Source: Terriglobia bacterium (GTDB lineage Bacteria > Acidobacteriota > Terriglobia > Terriglobales > Acidobacteriaceae). Taken from it: DNA of 64,000 nucleotides. This document shows, piece by piece, positions 15,942 to 25,823 of this stretch; position 1 is the stretch's first letter, and each line of letters starts with the position of its first letter. The position numbers and the translations under genes are program-made. Where the stretch lies: positions 186,001 through 250,000 of the forward strand of contig JAIQGE010000001.1 in the NCBI GenBank assembly GCA_020072815.1, in the 5' to 3' direction. The notes under the pieces were generated by a model. That model worked only from the letters and a program-made list of their open reading frames with translations. It searched no databases and had not been told where the DNA came from.

Positions 15942-17996
15942 TTATTCCTTGGTGAGCGCCCGGCCCTTGGACTCCAATTGGCTGGCTTTTTCCACGTTGC
16001 CTTCGTCGCGATAGTAGCTGGCCAGGGCCAGGTACAGCGGGCCGCTGTTATCGTGTTCCTTCAACGCGCTCTCCAGGAATGAAATGGCGCGGTGGACGTC
16101 ACCGGTTTTCGCCATGCTCTCCGCACCGCGCAGAACGGTCTCTTCATCGGTCTCTGAAGTCAAAGGCACGCGGCTGAACAGCGCGGCCACTTCCGCGTAA
16201 TTCTGCTTGGCAAAATACAACCCTGACAAACGCGAGCGGGCGATTTCATTCGACGGGTCTTTGGCGAGAGCAGACTTGAACCAGCGCAGCGCGTTGTCTT
16301 TGTCGTCTTGCGCCAGGTAGCACAGTGCGCGGTCAAAGTCCGGCACGCCTTTGCGCACCTCGTCCGCCAGGTCAGGGTCGTGGACGTCATAGGGAGACAC
16401 CGCACCCGGCACGCCCAGTACGCGGAAGTTGAGTGACGAATACACTTTCTGTGGATCGCCCGGATCGGTGACCGTAATCAGCAGGCGGTAGTTGCCTGCG
16501 CCCGCTTCCATCGGCAGCGCGATCTTCTTGCCTGTCAGCATGGAACCAAAACCGTCAAACTGCTGCTTGGCCACTTCTTCGTGCAGACTCTTGGCGTCGC
16601 CGGTCGCGCCCAGACGGCCAAACGCGTAGTCCACCGCAAGGTTTTTCCCGCTGTACGTGGCGGGATCGCCGGCCGGCGCCCACATCTGGTACAGGATGTT
16701 CACATTCTGCCCCGGAGTGTAGGTCAGCCCTTCCCCGGTGATGGGCGTAAACTTCACGCCGCCGAGGGTGAACGGCAGATAGTCTTTATTGGGGCCCACC
16801 GACTCGGCGTTGGAGAACGCCACCACATCAGAAAGCCGCACGCCTTTGCTGATCGCGCCGGGGACCGTCACTTCGCGCTCCGCGCGATACGCCGTCTTGT
16901 TCAGTTTGTTGGTGAGCAGAAAATCAATCTTGTACTTCCCCGGCGCCAGGGCCAGCCAGCCCTCGTATCCGAAAAGGCTTTTTTTAAGGCGGTCCAGTTC
17001 CACCGGGTCAAGGTACTGGGCAACATCTTTTTCCTGTTTGAAAATCAGCTTGCCGTCTTGCCCGTAAACCCGCGCCGCGAAAGAAACGCTGTAGAACACC
17101 TTGTTGTCCGCCTGCTGCACCGCGAAATCGGATGGCCGGTGCAACCGCAACAGGTAATGCAGGTTCATGTTGCCCGCGGCGTCGCGCAGCGCAACGGTGA
17201 TTACGTCCAGGAATTCCTCATTGAGTATGATGCGGTGCGTGACCCGCTCGGCCAGCCGTCTCTGCTCCAGTTCCGCCTTGGTCAGCGGATGGTTGGCCAG
17301 GTTCTTGATGATGCTGAGCATCACGTCCGATTCCAGGCTGGTGGTGGCGTTTTGCAGGTCCACGGGCCCGTCCGGCAGCAGCGTGAGAGTGGTACGGGCC
17401 ACTTCGCGGCCCAGGGCGCGGTCAATCGCCTGCAGCGAGTGCACGTTGTCGTTCACCGTCATGACCGACGTAGTCAGCTTGCTGGGGCCGTCCATGTACG
17501 GGCTGTAAAGCCGCATGGTGCCGCTGTTGTCGCGGTCAAAAAAAATCACGGAGAAATACGGTGGCAGCGCGGGGTTGGTGTTCTGGTAGAACCATATCTC
17601 CATGGGCCGGACTTCAGAACGGCCGGTGTACCGGGCCCGTTGTTTGGGCTCACCCAGGGTGATGTAGACCTGCCCCATGGCGCTGTGGACGCCGTCCAAG
17701 TACTGCTTGGCGTATTCGATCCGCCGGTAGATTTCTTCCTTGTAAGGATTGGCGGGAGCGCCGGGCACCAGGTTGCGGAGGTCCCAGAACTGCTCGATGA
17801 ATTTGTCGCGGGCTTCGTCATTGGGAAGCTGGACAAAGACGTTCCGCTCTTCACGGGTGATGATGTAGTTGACTTCATCCGCCAGCCACGCGCGGTAGCG
17901 CGGCGGCAAATCTTTTGCAGAGTCTATTGCCGGCAGCACCGAACTGCAAAGACCGGCAACCAGAAACAGTAGGAACACTCGTATAAAAAGACGCAT
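15942..17996 (-). CDS. Exported GWxTD-domain protein with C-terminal TPR repeats
   Basis: The 684-aa product has a signal peptide and then a GWxTD-type domain (RYRAWLADEVNYIITREER, FIEQFWDLRNLVPGAPANPY, the AMGQVYITLGEPKQRARY strand and MEIWFYQN). A long beta-rich middle follows, then TPR-like repeats at the C-terminus (ALRWFKSALAKDPSNEIARS). GWxTD proteins are widespread in Acidobacteriota and Bacteroidota and of unknown function. In this protein the eponymous motif appears as AWLADEV. It lies 26 bases downstream of one TPR gene and 82 bases upstream of another, in the same orientation. Confidence 0.85.
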   Translation of the reverse strand: MRLFIRVFLLFLVAGLCSSVLPAIDSAKDLPPRYRAWLADEVNYIITREERNVFVQLPNDEARDKFIEQFWDLRNLVPGAPANPYKEEIYRRIEYAKQYLDGVHSAMGQVYITLGEPKQRARYTGRSEVRPMEIWFYQNTNPALPPYFSVIFFDRDNSGTMRLYSPYMDGPSKLTTSVMTVNDNVHSLQAIDRALGREVARTTLTLLPDGPVDLQNATTSLESDVMLSIIKNLANHPLTKAELEQRRLAERVTHRIILNEEFLDVITVALRDAAGNMNLHYLLRLHRPSDFAVQQADNKVFYSVSFAARVYGQDGKLIFKQEKDVAQYLDPVELDRLKKSLFGYEGWLALAPGKYKIDFLLTNKLNKTAYRAEREVTVPGAISKGVRLSDVVAFSNAESVGPNKDYLPFTLGGVKFTPITGEGLTYTPGQNVNILYQMWAPAGDPATYSGKNLAVDYAFGRLGATGDAKSLHEEVAKQQFDGFGSMLTGKKIALPMEAGAGNYRLLITVTDPGDPQKVYSSLNFRVLGVPGAVSPYDVHDPDLADEVRKGVPDFDRALCYLAQDDKDNALRWFKSALAKDPSNEIARSRLSGLYFAKQNYAEVAALFSRVPLTSETDEETVLRGAESMAKTGDVHRAISFLESALKEHDNSGPLYLALASYYRDEGNVEKASQLESKGRALTKE

Positions 17997-18022
17997 AAAA
18001 GGTGTGGAAGTTCTCTTTAAGT

Positions 18023-19057
18023 CTACCGCTGCGCCAGGCCCTTTTCGATCTTGGCGACGATTTCTTTGACGGGCGCGGCAAATTGCCCTTGTGGCTCCAG
18101 CCGCAGATATTCCTGAAATTCAGCCAGTGCAGCCTTGGCGTCGCGATGGCGCAACAGGATGTTGCCCATGAGGACGTGCGCCGGAGCAAAGTCCTTACTG
18201 ATCTCCAGGGCTTTCTGTGCATGCGGTTCGGCGTCCTGCCACTTGCCTAGTCCCCACAGGCTCCTGCCCAGCTCATAGTGGGCCTCCGCCGAATTGGCCA
18301 GCTCCAGGCTATGTTGCAGCGGTTTCACGGCGCCGCTGAAGTCGTGCTGCTGGTTCATCGCATTGCCCAGGCCCAGGAACGCCGTAGGATCGCGGGGATT
18401 AATCTTGGCCGCTTTTTCAAACGCCGACTGGGCCTGCCCAAATTCCTGCGTCTGCAGGTACGCAGTCCCCAGGAGCAAGTAGCCCATTTCATATTGCGGC
18501 TCGAGTTCAACAACCTTCTTGAAATTCTTGATGCTGGCCCTGGGATCATGTTTGTTGAGCAACTCCTGGCCCTTGGCCCACTCTTCCTGGGCCTTGGGCG
18601 TTGCAGGTTGCTTGGCTGAAATCGTAGCTCCCGGGCCGCCGGGTGGAACGTTGGGTGCGTCCTTGCTGGTATCGCGCAGCAAGTCCAGGTTGGCGTATCC
18701 GGTGCGCGTGGCGGTCAAGTCCAGGACTTGTGTTGCCACCCGGTAACCGGGGTAACGGACGGTCACCACGTAGCGCGCGCCATCTGTAAACTCCTGCCCC
18801 TGGTCCACGTGATCAAAAAAGAATTTGCCGCGTGAATCTGTCATGGCGGTGCCGAGTTCGCCGGTGCCGTTGCTGTAGGTCGCGTCGCGTCCCCGTGCGC
18901 GGTCCAGCAATACCAGGACTCCTTGCGGCGCGGCACGGCCATCAATGCGGATCTGGCCGTAAATCTGCCGTTCCCGGGCCGACCCGGGAGTCAACTGGGC
19001 GCCGGCCGTTGCCGCTAGGCCCAACAGCAAAGTGACGACGAAGCTAGAGCGCAACAT
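18023..19057 (-). CDS. Exported carboxypeptidase-regulatory-like/TPR protein (paralogue)
   Basis: The 344-aa protein has a signal peptide (LLGLAATAGAQ), an N-terminal beta-sandwich (IYGQIRIDGRAAPQGVLVLL ... YVVTVRYPGYRVATQVLDL), then TPR repeats (AQSAFEKAAKINPRDPTAFL, AEPHAQKALEISKDFAPAHV). AAGGGG lies 5 bases before the ATG. It matches the gene at 14786-15859 in domain order and in individual repeat words, so the two flank the GWxTD gene as duplicates. Confidence 0.87.
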   Translation of the reverse strand: MLRSSFVVTLLLGLAATAGAQLTPGSARERQIYGQIRIDGRAAPQGVLVLLDRARGRDATYSNGTGELGTAMTDSRGKFFFDHVDQGQEFTDGARYVVTVRYPGYRVATQVLDLTATRTGYANLDLLRDTSKDAPNVPPGGPGATISAKQPATPKAQEEWAKGQELLNKHDPRASIKNFKKVVELEPQYEMGYLLLGTAYLQTQEFGQAQSAFEKAAKINPRDPTAFLGLGNAMNQQHDFSGAVKPLQHSLELANSAEAHYELGRSLWGLGKWQDAEPHAQKALEISKDFAPAHVLMGNILLRHRDAKAALAEFQEYLRLEPQGQFAAPVKEIVAKIEKGLAQR

Positions 19058-19094
19058 AGCCGCCCCTTAGTGGACAATCTCCATTCCCTCGGGC

Positions 19095-19130
19095 AAAAAA
19101 TTTTGGGGAGGATCGTGGTCCTCCCCAAAA
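19095..19130 (-). terminator. Terminator downstream of the TonB receptor gene
   Basis: A perfect 12-bp inverted repeat TTTTGGGGAGGA/TCCTCCCCAAAA (19101-19112 with 19119-19130) is followed, in the leftward direction, by six T residues. It sits between the receptor stop and the TPR gene start, so the TPR-GWxTD-TPR genes would depend on read-through or their own promoter. Confidence 0.88.
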
Positions 19131-19150
19131 TCGTTGACGCCTCTTGCCGC

Positions 19151-22100
19151 CTAGAACTCCCAGCGCAGGGAGAACCGGGCGCGGAAAGGCTCCTGATAAC
19201 CGGTCAGCAACCCGGCGTTGGTGTTGGAATTGCCGGGCTTATTGAAGTCCACGTTGGAGAACGCAGCGCCGCCGGAAAGATCGCGGTTCTGGTCCACCAC
19301 CGTGGCGGTTTTGGAGTTGGTTACGTTGAACAGGTCCACGGCAAAACGCACCGTGGAGTGCTCGTTGAACTTCCACGGGTAGTCAGCGTGCATGTCGCCC
19401 TGGCCAAGCATGGAGGTGCGTCCCAAGGCGCCGCGTCCGCCGATGGGTACTTCACCGGAGTTCTGGTACACCGGATGGTCCGCCAATTGGCTGATCGGCG
19501 TGCCGCCCTGGAACCGTATGCCGGTGCCCAAGGTCAGCGACTTGAAGCGTCCGCTCTGCATGGTGTAACTGAAGAACGTATTCAGCAGGTGATGGCGGTC
19601 CGTGTTCAACGAGCCAGTCTTGAACTGGTCGCCCAACAGGTTGAACGATCCCGGAGTGAAGTCGAACAACGAGCTGATGCTGGGGTCAGTCTGGGCGTTG
19701 TCATTGCGGAACGCGCCTTCGTAGTTGCCGCGCAAGCGGGCAAACCGATAGTTGGCGCGCATCAGCCAGCCGTTGCTGAACCCTTTGTTGAATTCGACTT
19801 CGACTGCCTGGTAGTTGCGTACCGGGTTAACGAAGCCGTCTGGTGTGCCGTCAGCTCCAATGGCAGCAGGGGTTGCGCCGCTGGCCAGTGCCGGGAAGCA
19901 CAACTGCTGGTTGACCAGACCACCGATCAGGTTGCCGTTGGCATCCACCGGCCCCGCAGCGCCGGTGTTTGACGTACCCAGATTCACGGGACCGCTGCAA
20001 GCCGCGCCCGCGGCTTGAATGACAGACGCTGGCTCATTGATGAACAGGTCCGTGCTCTTCGACGGGTTGCCGATCACGAAATTCTGCGTGATTCCCGCGA
20101 CCGCGCCCTCGGGCGAGACGCCCGCCATGTCCTCCACCACTCTCTTCAAGCGGCGGTCAAGATAGCGTACGCTGAAGACCACGCCGTGCTTGAGTTCGTG
20201 TTCGTAGCCTACGATCCATTCATCTTCGTACTGCATCTTGGTTCCAGGCGCGAATGCTTCGCCAGCCGCCTGGGCAGACACGATGGGCGCTCCGGCGACA
20301 CCGCCCGCAGCGTTGTTCAGGAAATGCGCGCCGTCAATGGCAACGGTCAAGGGCAGCGAACCGTCAGCACCTCTAGTCAGTACCTGGCCCGGTGAGCCAG
20401 GGGCAAAGAACATTCCGGAAAGATCCAGTTCCGAACTCAGAGACCGGATCGCGGCGTCCAGCGGCATCTGGTAGTTGTAGCGTCCAAAGTTCGCGTAAAT
20501 CTTGCCTTTGCGATCGCCCTTGGGATCAATCACTACCCCCAACCGCGGGGCCCAGTTACCGGTGAAGGTGTAGCCCACCGCGGTGCCACGCATGGTGTAC
20601 TGCTCCCAACGCAGCCCGGCGCTTACCGTAATGTGTTTGTTCATGCTCCAGGTGTCGTTGGCATACCCGGCGTAGTACAAACCTTCGGTCGGCGTAAAGT
20701 TGCCGCCGAATTGGCCACGGCTCACGTCCAGCGCTATTGGCTGTGGAATAGGGTTCCCGGGCACGAGCGTAACGGGACACAACGTGCAACCGGGCTCAAC
20801 CAGGACATTGAAACTGGCGTCCGCCAGGGTACCGGGGTTCAGCGGGCAAACGGGACCGGGACAGGTGGAATAAGACACTGCCGCGCCCACTGCGTTGGTG
20901 GCCGGCGGAGCGTATTTGGGACCGCTGCGCGTGCGATTGTTGTCATAGTTCAGCAACTGGTCGTTGAAGCCGAGAGACAAGGTGTGCTGGCCCCAGAATT
21001 TGACCACCTTGGAGGTATCAACAGTGTACGCGAAATCATTCGCGTCATGGTCTTCTTTGAAACCGAAGCCGGAGAGCGCGATGGGAGCTCCCTGGCTCAA
21101 ATCCGTAATCGAAAAAATGTCACGCAGCGGTGTTTCCGTAAAGCGGTTGTTGCTCCAGGTAAAGTTTGCATTCACCAGCCACGTCGGAGACATTGTTCCG
21201 TTGTAGCGAACCACCCAGTTGCGTGTGCCGTAGTCCCACTTGCTGAAGCCGCCGTCCGTCGAGGACGCCAGCGCCAGGTTCTCAGGACCCTGGTTGTTGC
21301 GCGAAGGGTCTCCGAACACGGAAGACTCGATCGAATGCTTGTCATTCATCTTGTACGTCAGCTTGCCGGCGTAGTTGTTCACAAACGTTCGCAGGACGAA
21401 GGGGCTGTTGCCGCGAGCAGAGAACAGGCCAACCGGTATGGCCGGATCTGCGGGGGTGGGAATATGGTCATCCGCGAACTGGGGCGCCGTAGCGTAGTTG
21501 AACACCCAGGATGGATTGTACGCTCCGAAGAAGAAGAGGTGCTGCTTGAACTTGGGAACGTAGCCGCCGATCTCGCCGCTCACGTCAAAGTCGGCGGGGT
21601 TATCAAGCCGCCCGGAATTGAAGAAACGCACGTCGTCAGGACTCTTGCGGGTGGCCGCCATGCTGCGTGACGAACCGTAACCCGCAATGGCGCCATGGTA
21701 TGCCTGGCCGCCGGACTTGGTGACGATCTGCACCACGCCGCCCGTCGCCTGGCCGTATTGAGGCTCAAAGCCGCCGGTCTTCACCTGGACTTCCTTGATG
21801 AAGGTCAGGTTGATGCCGGTACCCACCGAGCCCTGGTTACGGGTGAAGACGCCTAACCCGCCGAAGGCCGCATCGGTAATGTTGACGCCGTCAGCCACGT
21901 ACAGGTTTTCCAGGCCGGAGCCGCCGGAGATGGAAGGGTTCGCGCGGCCTGCTCCGCCGCTGTCCGCAACTCCCGGAGCCACGTAGAACAGGCTGGAAAC
22001 ATTGCGGGGCGTGGGGATTTTGGAATAGAAAGTGTCGCTCAGGTTTGACCCTGACGCGGTGGAGGTCACATCAACCGTGACGGCTTCAGCGCTCACTTCC

Positions 22101-22459
22101 ACGGTTTCCGTGATGGCGCCCGCTTGCAATTGCATCTTCACGTTCGCCGTGCGACCAATGGCTACTTCCACTCCTTTGACTTCAGAAGCCTTGAAACCTT
22201 GCTTCTCGACTTTCAGGCTATACATGCCGGGAGCCAGCCGGCTGAACAGGAAATTTCCCTCAGCATCGCTGTTCACGGTTTCTGAGCCGGTCGGCGTGGC
22301 CAGCGTGACTTTGGCCCCGGGAATCACGGCTCCGGTGGTATCCACCACCGATCCGCCCAAATTGCCCTTCACGGCAGATTCCTGCGCAAACGCGCCAACG
22401 CCTAAAAACAGGAAGAGGGCACAGATTAAAGCGCCTAGCAAGATTCTCTTTCCCATCAT
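19151..22459 (-). CDS. TonB-dependent receptor, Oar-like, with N-terminal carboxypeptidase-regulatory domain
   Basis: The 1102-aa outer-membrane protein has a signal peptide (LLGALICALFLFLGVGAFAQ), a CarboxypepD_reg-like beta sandwich (residues ~30-115), a plug region (NVSSLFYVAPGVADSGGAG ... IKEVQVKTGGFEPQYGQATG) and a large barrel ending in FRARFSLRWEF, with a terminal aromatic residue as expected for BAM recognition. AAGGAG lies 7 bases before ATG 22459. Acidobacteria carry many such Oar-like transporters, generally of unknown substrate. It heads the leftward cluster with TPR and GWxTD genes. Confidence 0.92.
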   Translation of the reverse strand: MMGKRILLGALICALFLFLGVGAFAQESAVKGNLGGSVVDTTGAVIPGAKVTLATPTGSETVNSDAEGNFLFSRLAPGMYSLKVEKQGFKASEVKGVEVAIGRTANVKMQLQAGAITETVEVSAEAVTVDVTSTASGSNLSDTFYSKIPTPRNVSSLFYVAPGVADSGGAGRANPSISGGSGLENLYVADGVNITDAAFGGLGVFTRNQGSVGTGINLTFIKEVQVKTGGFEPQYGQATGGVVQIVTKSGGQAYHGAIAGYGSSRSMAATRKSPDDVRFFNSGRLDNPADFDVSGEIGGYVPKFKQHLFFFGAYNPSWVFNYATAPQFADDHIPTPADPAIPVGLFSARGNSPFVLRTFVNNYAGKLTYKMNDKHSIESSVFGDPSRNNQGPENLALASSTDGGFSKWDYGTRNWVVRYNGTMSPTWLVNANFTWSNNRFTETPLRDIFSITDLSQGAPIALSGFGFKEDHDANDFAYTVDTSKVVKFWGQHTLSLGFNDQLLNYDNNRTRSGPKYAPPATNAVGAAVSYSTCPGPVCPLNPGTLADASFNVLVEPGCTLCPVTLVPGNPIPQPIALDVSRGQFGGNFTPTEGLYYAGYANDTWSMNKHITVSAGLRWEQYTMRGTAVGYTFTGNWAPRLGVVIDPKGDRKGKIYANFGRYNYQMPLDAAIRSLSSELDLSGMFFAPGSPGQVLTRGADGSLPLTVAIDGAHFLNNAAGGVAGAPIVSAQAAGEAFAPGTKMQYEDEWIVGYEHELKHGVVFSVRYLDRRLKRVVEDMAGVSPEGAVAGITQNFVIGNPSKSTDLFINEPASVIQAAGAACSGPVNLGTSNTGAAGPVDANGNLIGGLVNQQLCFPALASGATPAAIGADGTPDGFVNPVRNYQAVEVEFNKGFSNGWLMRANYRFARLRGNYEGAFRNDNAQTDPSISSLFDFTPGSFNLLGDQFKTGSLNTDRHHLLNTFFSYTMQSGRFKSLTLGTGIRFQGGTPISQLADHPVYQNSGEVPIGGRGALGRTSMLGQGDMHADYPWKFNEHSTVRFAVDLFNVTNSKTATVVDQNRDLSGGAAFSNVDFNKPGNSNTNAGLLTGYQEPFRARFSLRWEF

Positions 22460-23038
22460 TTGTCGCTCCTTAGAGTTTGCTTATCACCCGATCTTAAAGA
22501 ATTGCAGACAAGGTTGATTTTGAGTTACACATTCACCGGGAAATTCAGGTGTCTTAGCTGTACTAGCACAACGTCTGCCACTGCGCGATTCATGTGCTTG
22601 GCCTTTAGTATTCAAGCGCTTATCGCGAATGCCACAAGCAGCGATCTTGGCGCTCATTCCAAATTCAATAGCGTATATGCAGGAAATAGTACGGTGCTGA
22701 ACGAAGAAGTTAAAGTCCCGCGTGCGTCATGCTGTCCTTTCGTTCATCAGCAAGCTGATCTAACAGACACGCTTTCAGTCGCTACACGGACATAGCGCGC
22801 TCTGGCCTTGAGTCCCAGTGAGATGGGGTGCTCTGGTCCTTGCCCCAGGCGCACAAAGTCCATCATCGCGACCGCGGCAGCACGTGGAAAATCGCCCGAC
22901 CACCCGCGCGCCAATCCCGGCCGGGGATTATATCGCGATGCGACATCCGCGAAAAGACCCCTCCTGATTTGCGCCCCGTGGATTCAGTGTGATAACTTCC
23001 GCTCAGGTTCGCAGAAGAACATCCACGTGGGAGGAATA
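22460..23038. other. Divergent intergenic region between TonB receptor and LemA genes
   Basis: About 580 bases that must hold both outward promoters. I find no convincing ORF, RNA or repeat. Short ORFs here are random in composition. Confidence 0.5.
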
Positions 23039-23590
23039 ATGGCGCTGATTGTGGTTCTGGTCCTGATCGGCCTGGTGGTCTTGGTCCTGGCTGGCATGTA
23101 CAACAGCCTGGTGCAGCTCCGGGTGAGGGCCGACTCGGCTTGGTCGGACATTGACGTGCAACTCAAGCGCCGCCATGACTTGATCCCCAACCTGGTGGAG
23201 ACCGTCAAGGGTTACGCCGCGCACGAAAAAGGGACGTTCGAAAACATCGCCAAGTTCCGCTCTCAGGCCATGCAAGCCACCACGCCGGGCGACAAAGCTG
23301 TGGCAGAAAACCAGCTCAGCGGCGCATTGAAAAGCTTGTTCGCGGTGGCTGAGAATTATCCGGAACTGAAAGCTTCTGAGCAGTTTACCGGCCTGCAGAG
23401 CTCGCTCAACTCGATTGAAGACAACATTCAGAATGCGCGGCGCTACTACAACGCCGTGATTCGCGACTACAACACGCGCGTGCAATCGTTCCCCAGCAAC
23501 ATCATTGCCGGCATGTTCGGCTTCACCAGCAAACAGTTCTTTGAAGTAGAGGCGCCCGGCGACCGCGAAAACGTCCAGGTAAAGTTCTGA
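23039..23590 (+). CDS. LemA family membrane-anchored protein
   Basis: The 183-aa protein has one N-terminal membrane helix (LIVVLVLIGLVVLVLAGMY) and the LemA coiled-helical domain with the family signatures YNSLVQLRVRADSAWSDIDV, LKRRHDLIPNLVETVKGYA and RRYYNAVIRDYNTRVQSFPS. GGGAGG precedes ATG 23039; the longer frame from 22808 has no support. It is paired with the DUF2207 gene 19 bases downstream, a very common bacterial pairing of unknown function, probably in envelope maintenance. Confidence 0.95.
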   Translation: MALIVVLVLIGLVVLVLAGMYNSLVQLRVRADSAWSDIDVQLKRRHDLIPNLVETVKGYAAHEKGTFENIAKFRSQAMQATTPGDKAVAENQLSGALKSLFAVAENYPELKASEQFTGLQSSLNSIEDNIQNARRYYNAVIRDYNTRVQSFPSNIIAGMFGFTSKQFFEVEAPGDRENVQVKF

Positions 23591-23609
23591 CGCGTGAAGT
23601 ACTAACCAG

Positions 23610-25358
23610 ATGACGCACAAGGCCAGAGCGTTCTCGCTCCGCGGGATGGGCAGGATAGGGCTCCTTCTTCTCGTTGTCCTGCTGGCCGCTGCACCGGCCT
23701 GGGGCAGGAGTATCCGCGTAACGCGCTGGGACACCACAGCGCACGTGGGTTCCGATGGCTCCGCTCGAATCACGGAACAAATCACCTACCTGTTCACCGG
23801 GGCGTATCACGGTGTGTACCGCGATATCCCCATCGAGTATCCGGGTCCCCGAGGCAGTAACTACTCCCTGTTCCTGAAAATTGAGAAAGTCACGGACGCC
23901 ATCGGCTCGCCCCTGAAGTACGAGAAGAGCACCAAAGACGGCTTCCTGAAGCTCAAAGTCACCGTGCCGGGAGCGGTGGACGCCTCCAAGATGGTGATCT
24001 TCGAATACTCGGTGGCCAACGCGGTGAAGTTCTTTGGCGATCACGAAGAGTTCTACTGGAATGTGACCGGCAATGATTCGCCCTTGCCCATTGAGCACGC
24101 CTCGGCCATCGTCTATTTGCCCGAGAACACCAGTGGTTCGCTGCAGGCGCAGGCCTTCGTCGGCACTTATGGATCGACAGAGCGCGGCCGCGTTTCGGTG
24201 GAAGGTCCCGTCGCGAGCGCCGAAACAACTGCGCCTTTGCCCATGCACGGCGGCCTCACGATTGATGTTTACATCCCGAAAGATCTCCTGAAAGAACCGG
24301 GTGCATTCACCAAAATCGGCTGGTTCCTGCGCAGCAACCCGATCGTCACCCTACCGCTGTGGGCCTTTGCCGTGATGTTCCCGCTGTGGTGGCTCAAAGG
24401 ACGCGACCCTGACCCTGGCATGTCTGTGGCGCCCATGTATGAGCCTCCGGAAAAGATGGGGCCGGCGGAAGTCGGCACGCTGATCGATGACAGCGTGGAG
24501 CCGCGCGACATCACCTCCGTGATGGTGGACCTGGCGGTCCGCGGCTACATCAAGATCGTGGAGACCCAGAACAAGGGACTGCTCTTCACCACCAAGGATT
24601 ACGATCTCCAATTGTTGAAAGACCGCAACGACTGGAGCGGCCTCACCGACTACGAGCGCGCCATGCTGGACCGGATTTTTTATGCCGGCAATACCACGCG
24701 CGTGTCAGACCTGCGCAACCGCTTCTACACCGCCATTCCCTTGATCAAAGACGAGATCATGGGCGCGCTCAAAACCAAGGGCATGTACACGCTGGACCCT
24801 GATTCATCCAAGGCGTACCTGGGATTGGGCGCTTTGGCCGTGCTGGCTCCGTACGCGCTGGCGCAATGGTTCAAGATCGCTGATTTCCTCAACTCCATCG
24901 GGCCAGCGATTGTGTGCGTAGTGATCGCCGTGGCCATCATTGTTCTTTTTGGACGGCAGCTCAGCGCCACCAGCATGAAAGGCGCGCGCACCCGCGTGCA
25001 GATTCTCGGGTTCCAGGACTTCATGAACCGCGTGGACGCTGACCGGCTCAAGCGCATGCCGCCCGACACGTTTGAGAAGTTTCTGCCTTACGCCATGGCC
25101 CTGGGCGTGGAGCATCATTGGGCCAAGGCATTTGAAGGCATTATTCAGAACCCGCCCAACTGGTACCAGGGCGATTGGACAACCTTTAACACCTTCTACT
25201 TTGTGAACAGTCTGGGCACTATGTCGCAGACCGCGAGCGCGGCTTTCGTGGCCGCTCCGCGCGCCAGTTCCAGTTCCTCCGGATTTAGCGGAGGCGGCTT
25301 TTCCAGCGGGGGCTTCTCCGGCGGCGGCTTTGGCGGCGGTGGCACCGGCGGTTGGTAG
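23610..25358 (+). CDS. DUF2207 (YciQ-like) membrane protein
   Basis: The 582-aa product has a signal or membrane helix (IGLLLLVVLLAAAPAWG), an extracytoplasmic DUF2207 domain (VGSDGSARITEQITYLFTG, YHGVYRDIPIEYPG) and a helix near residue 250. A cytoplasmic part (GTLIDDSVEPRDITSVMVDL) and two further membrane helices near 395-450 follow. The C-terminus is a Gly/Ser-rich tail ending in repeated GGGF units, characteristic of the family. It partners with LemA upstream. Confidence 0.93.
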   Translation: MTHKARAFSLRGMGRIGLLLLVVLLAAAPAWGRSIRVTRWDTTAHVGSDGSARITEQITYLFTGAYHGVYRDIPIEYPGPRGSNYSLFLKIEKVTDAIGSPLKYEKSTKDGFLKLKVTVPGAVDASKMVIFEYSVANAVKFFGDHEEFYWNVTGNDSPLPIEHASAIVYLPENTSGSLQAQAFVGTYGSTERGRVSVEGPVASAETTAPLPMHGGLTIDVYIPKDLLKEPGAFTKIGWFLRSNPIVTLPLWAFAVMFPLWWLKGRDPDPGMSVAPMYEPPEKMGPAEVGTLIDDSVEPRDITSVMVDLAVRGYIKIVETQNKGLLFTTKDYDLQLLKDRNDWSGLTDYERAMLDRIFYAGNTTRVSDLRNRFYTAIPLIKDEIMGALKTKGMYTLDPDSSKAYLGLGALAVLAPYALAQWFKIADFLNSIGPAIVCVVIAVAIIVLFGRQLSATSMKGARTRVQILGFQDFMNRVDADRLKRMPPDTFEKFLPYAMALGVEHHWAKAFEGIIQNPPNWYQGDWTTFNTFYFVNSLGTMSQTASAAFVAAPRASSSSSGFSGGGFSSGGFSGGGFGGGGTGGW

Positions 25359-25398
25359 TTATTTTGCTCTTTTCCAGTTGTGCCCCGAGGATCGCACC

Positions 25399-25590
25399 AT
25401 GGCAGACGAAAACAACAAAGACCCGAAGATTCCCAAGTTGCCCTTCGGCATCCCGGCGCCTCCTCCGGTGGGCGCGTCTCCTGAGGAAACGAAGATGTGG
25501 CTGGACAGCCTGGACGAGCAAGGCAAGCAAAAGCTCAAGCAATGGATCGAAAGCCTGAGCGACGATGAATTAGGCCAATTGCTTCCCTGA
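25399..25590 (+). CDS. Small acidic/Pro-rich hypothetical protein
   Basis: A 63-aa product: a Pro-rich first half (PKIPKLPFGIPAPPPVG) then a helical acidic second half (WLDSLDEQGKQKLKQWIESL). I recognise no family. Composition and codon use look coding, and it follows the DUF2207 gene by 40 bases in the same direction. Start ATG 25399; upstream in-frame codons overlap the preceding gene's Gly-rich tail. Confidence 0.6.
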   Translation: MADENNKDPKIPKLPFGIPAPPPVGASPEETKMWLDSLDEQGKQKLKQWIESLSDDELGQLLP

Positions 25591-25823
25591 CAACATCTGT
25601 CAGACTGAGGCCTTTCCTGAGGAAAAATCAGGCGGAAGCCTCAGAAGCCGGCCCTGCTTAAGGATCTTCTGACCGTGGATCGCCTGGCCCATCCTTGGTA
25701 TTGCCCGTAGCTTAGGAATCAATTACCCTGCTTAAAGCATTCATGATATAAACCTTCATTCGTTCTTCTCTCATTCCAGAAAGGCGCTTGCAGTGCGGCG
25801 CGTGGCTTACGCTGAGGAGGCAA

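Noticed and set aside
16581-17972. 463-aa open frame on the + strand
   Set aside because: Antisense to the GWxTD gene; the translation has a mirror-image composition and no domain.
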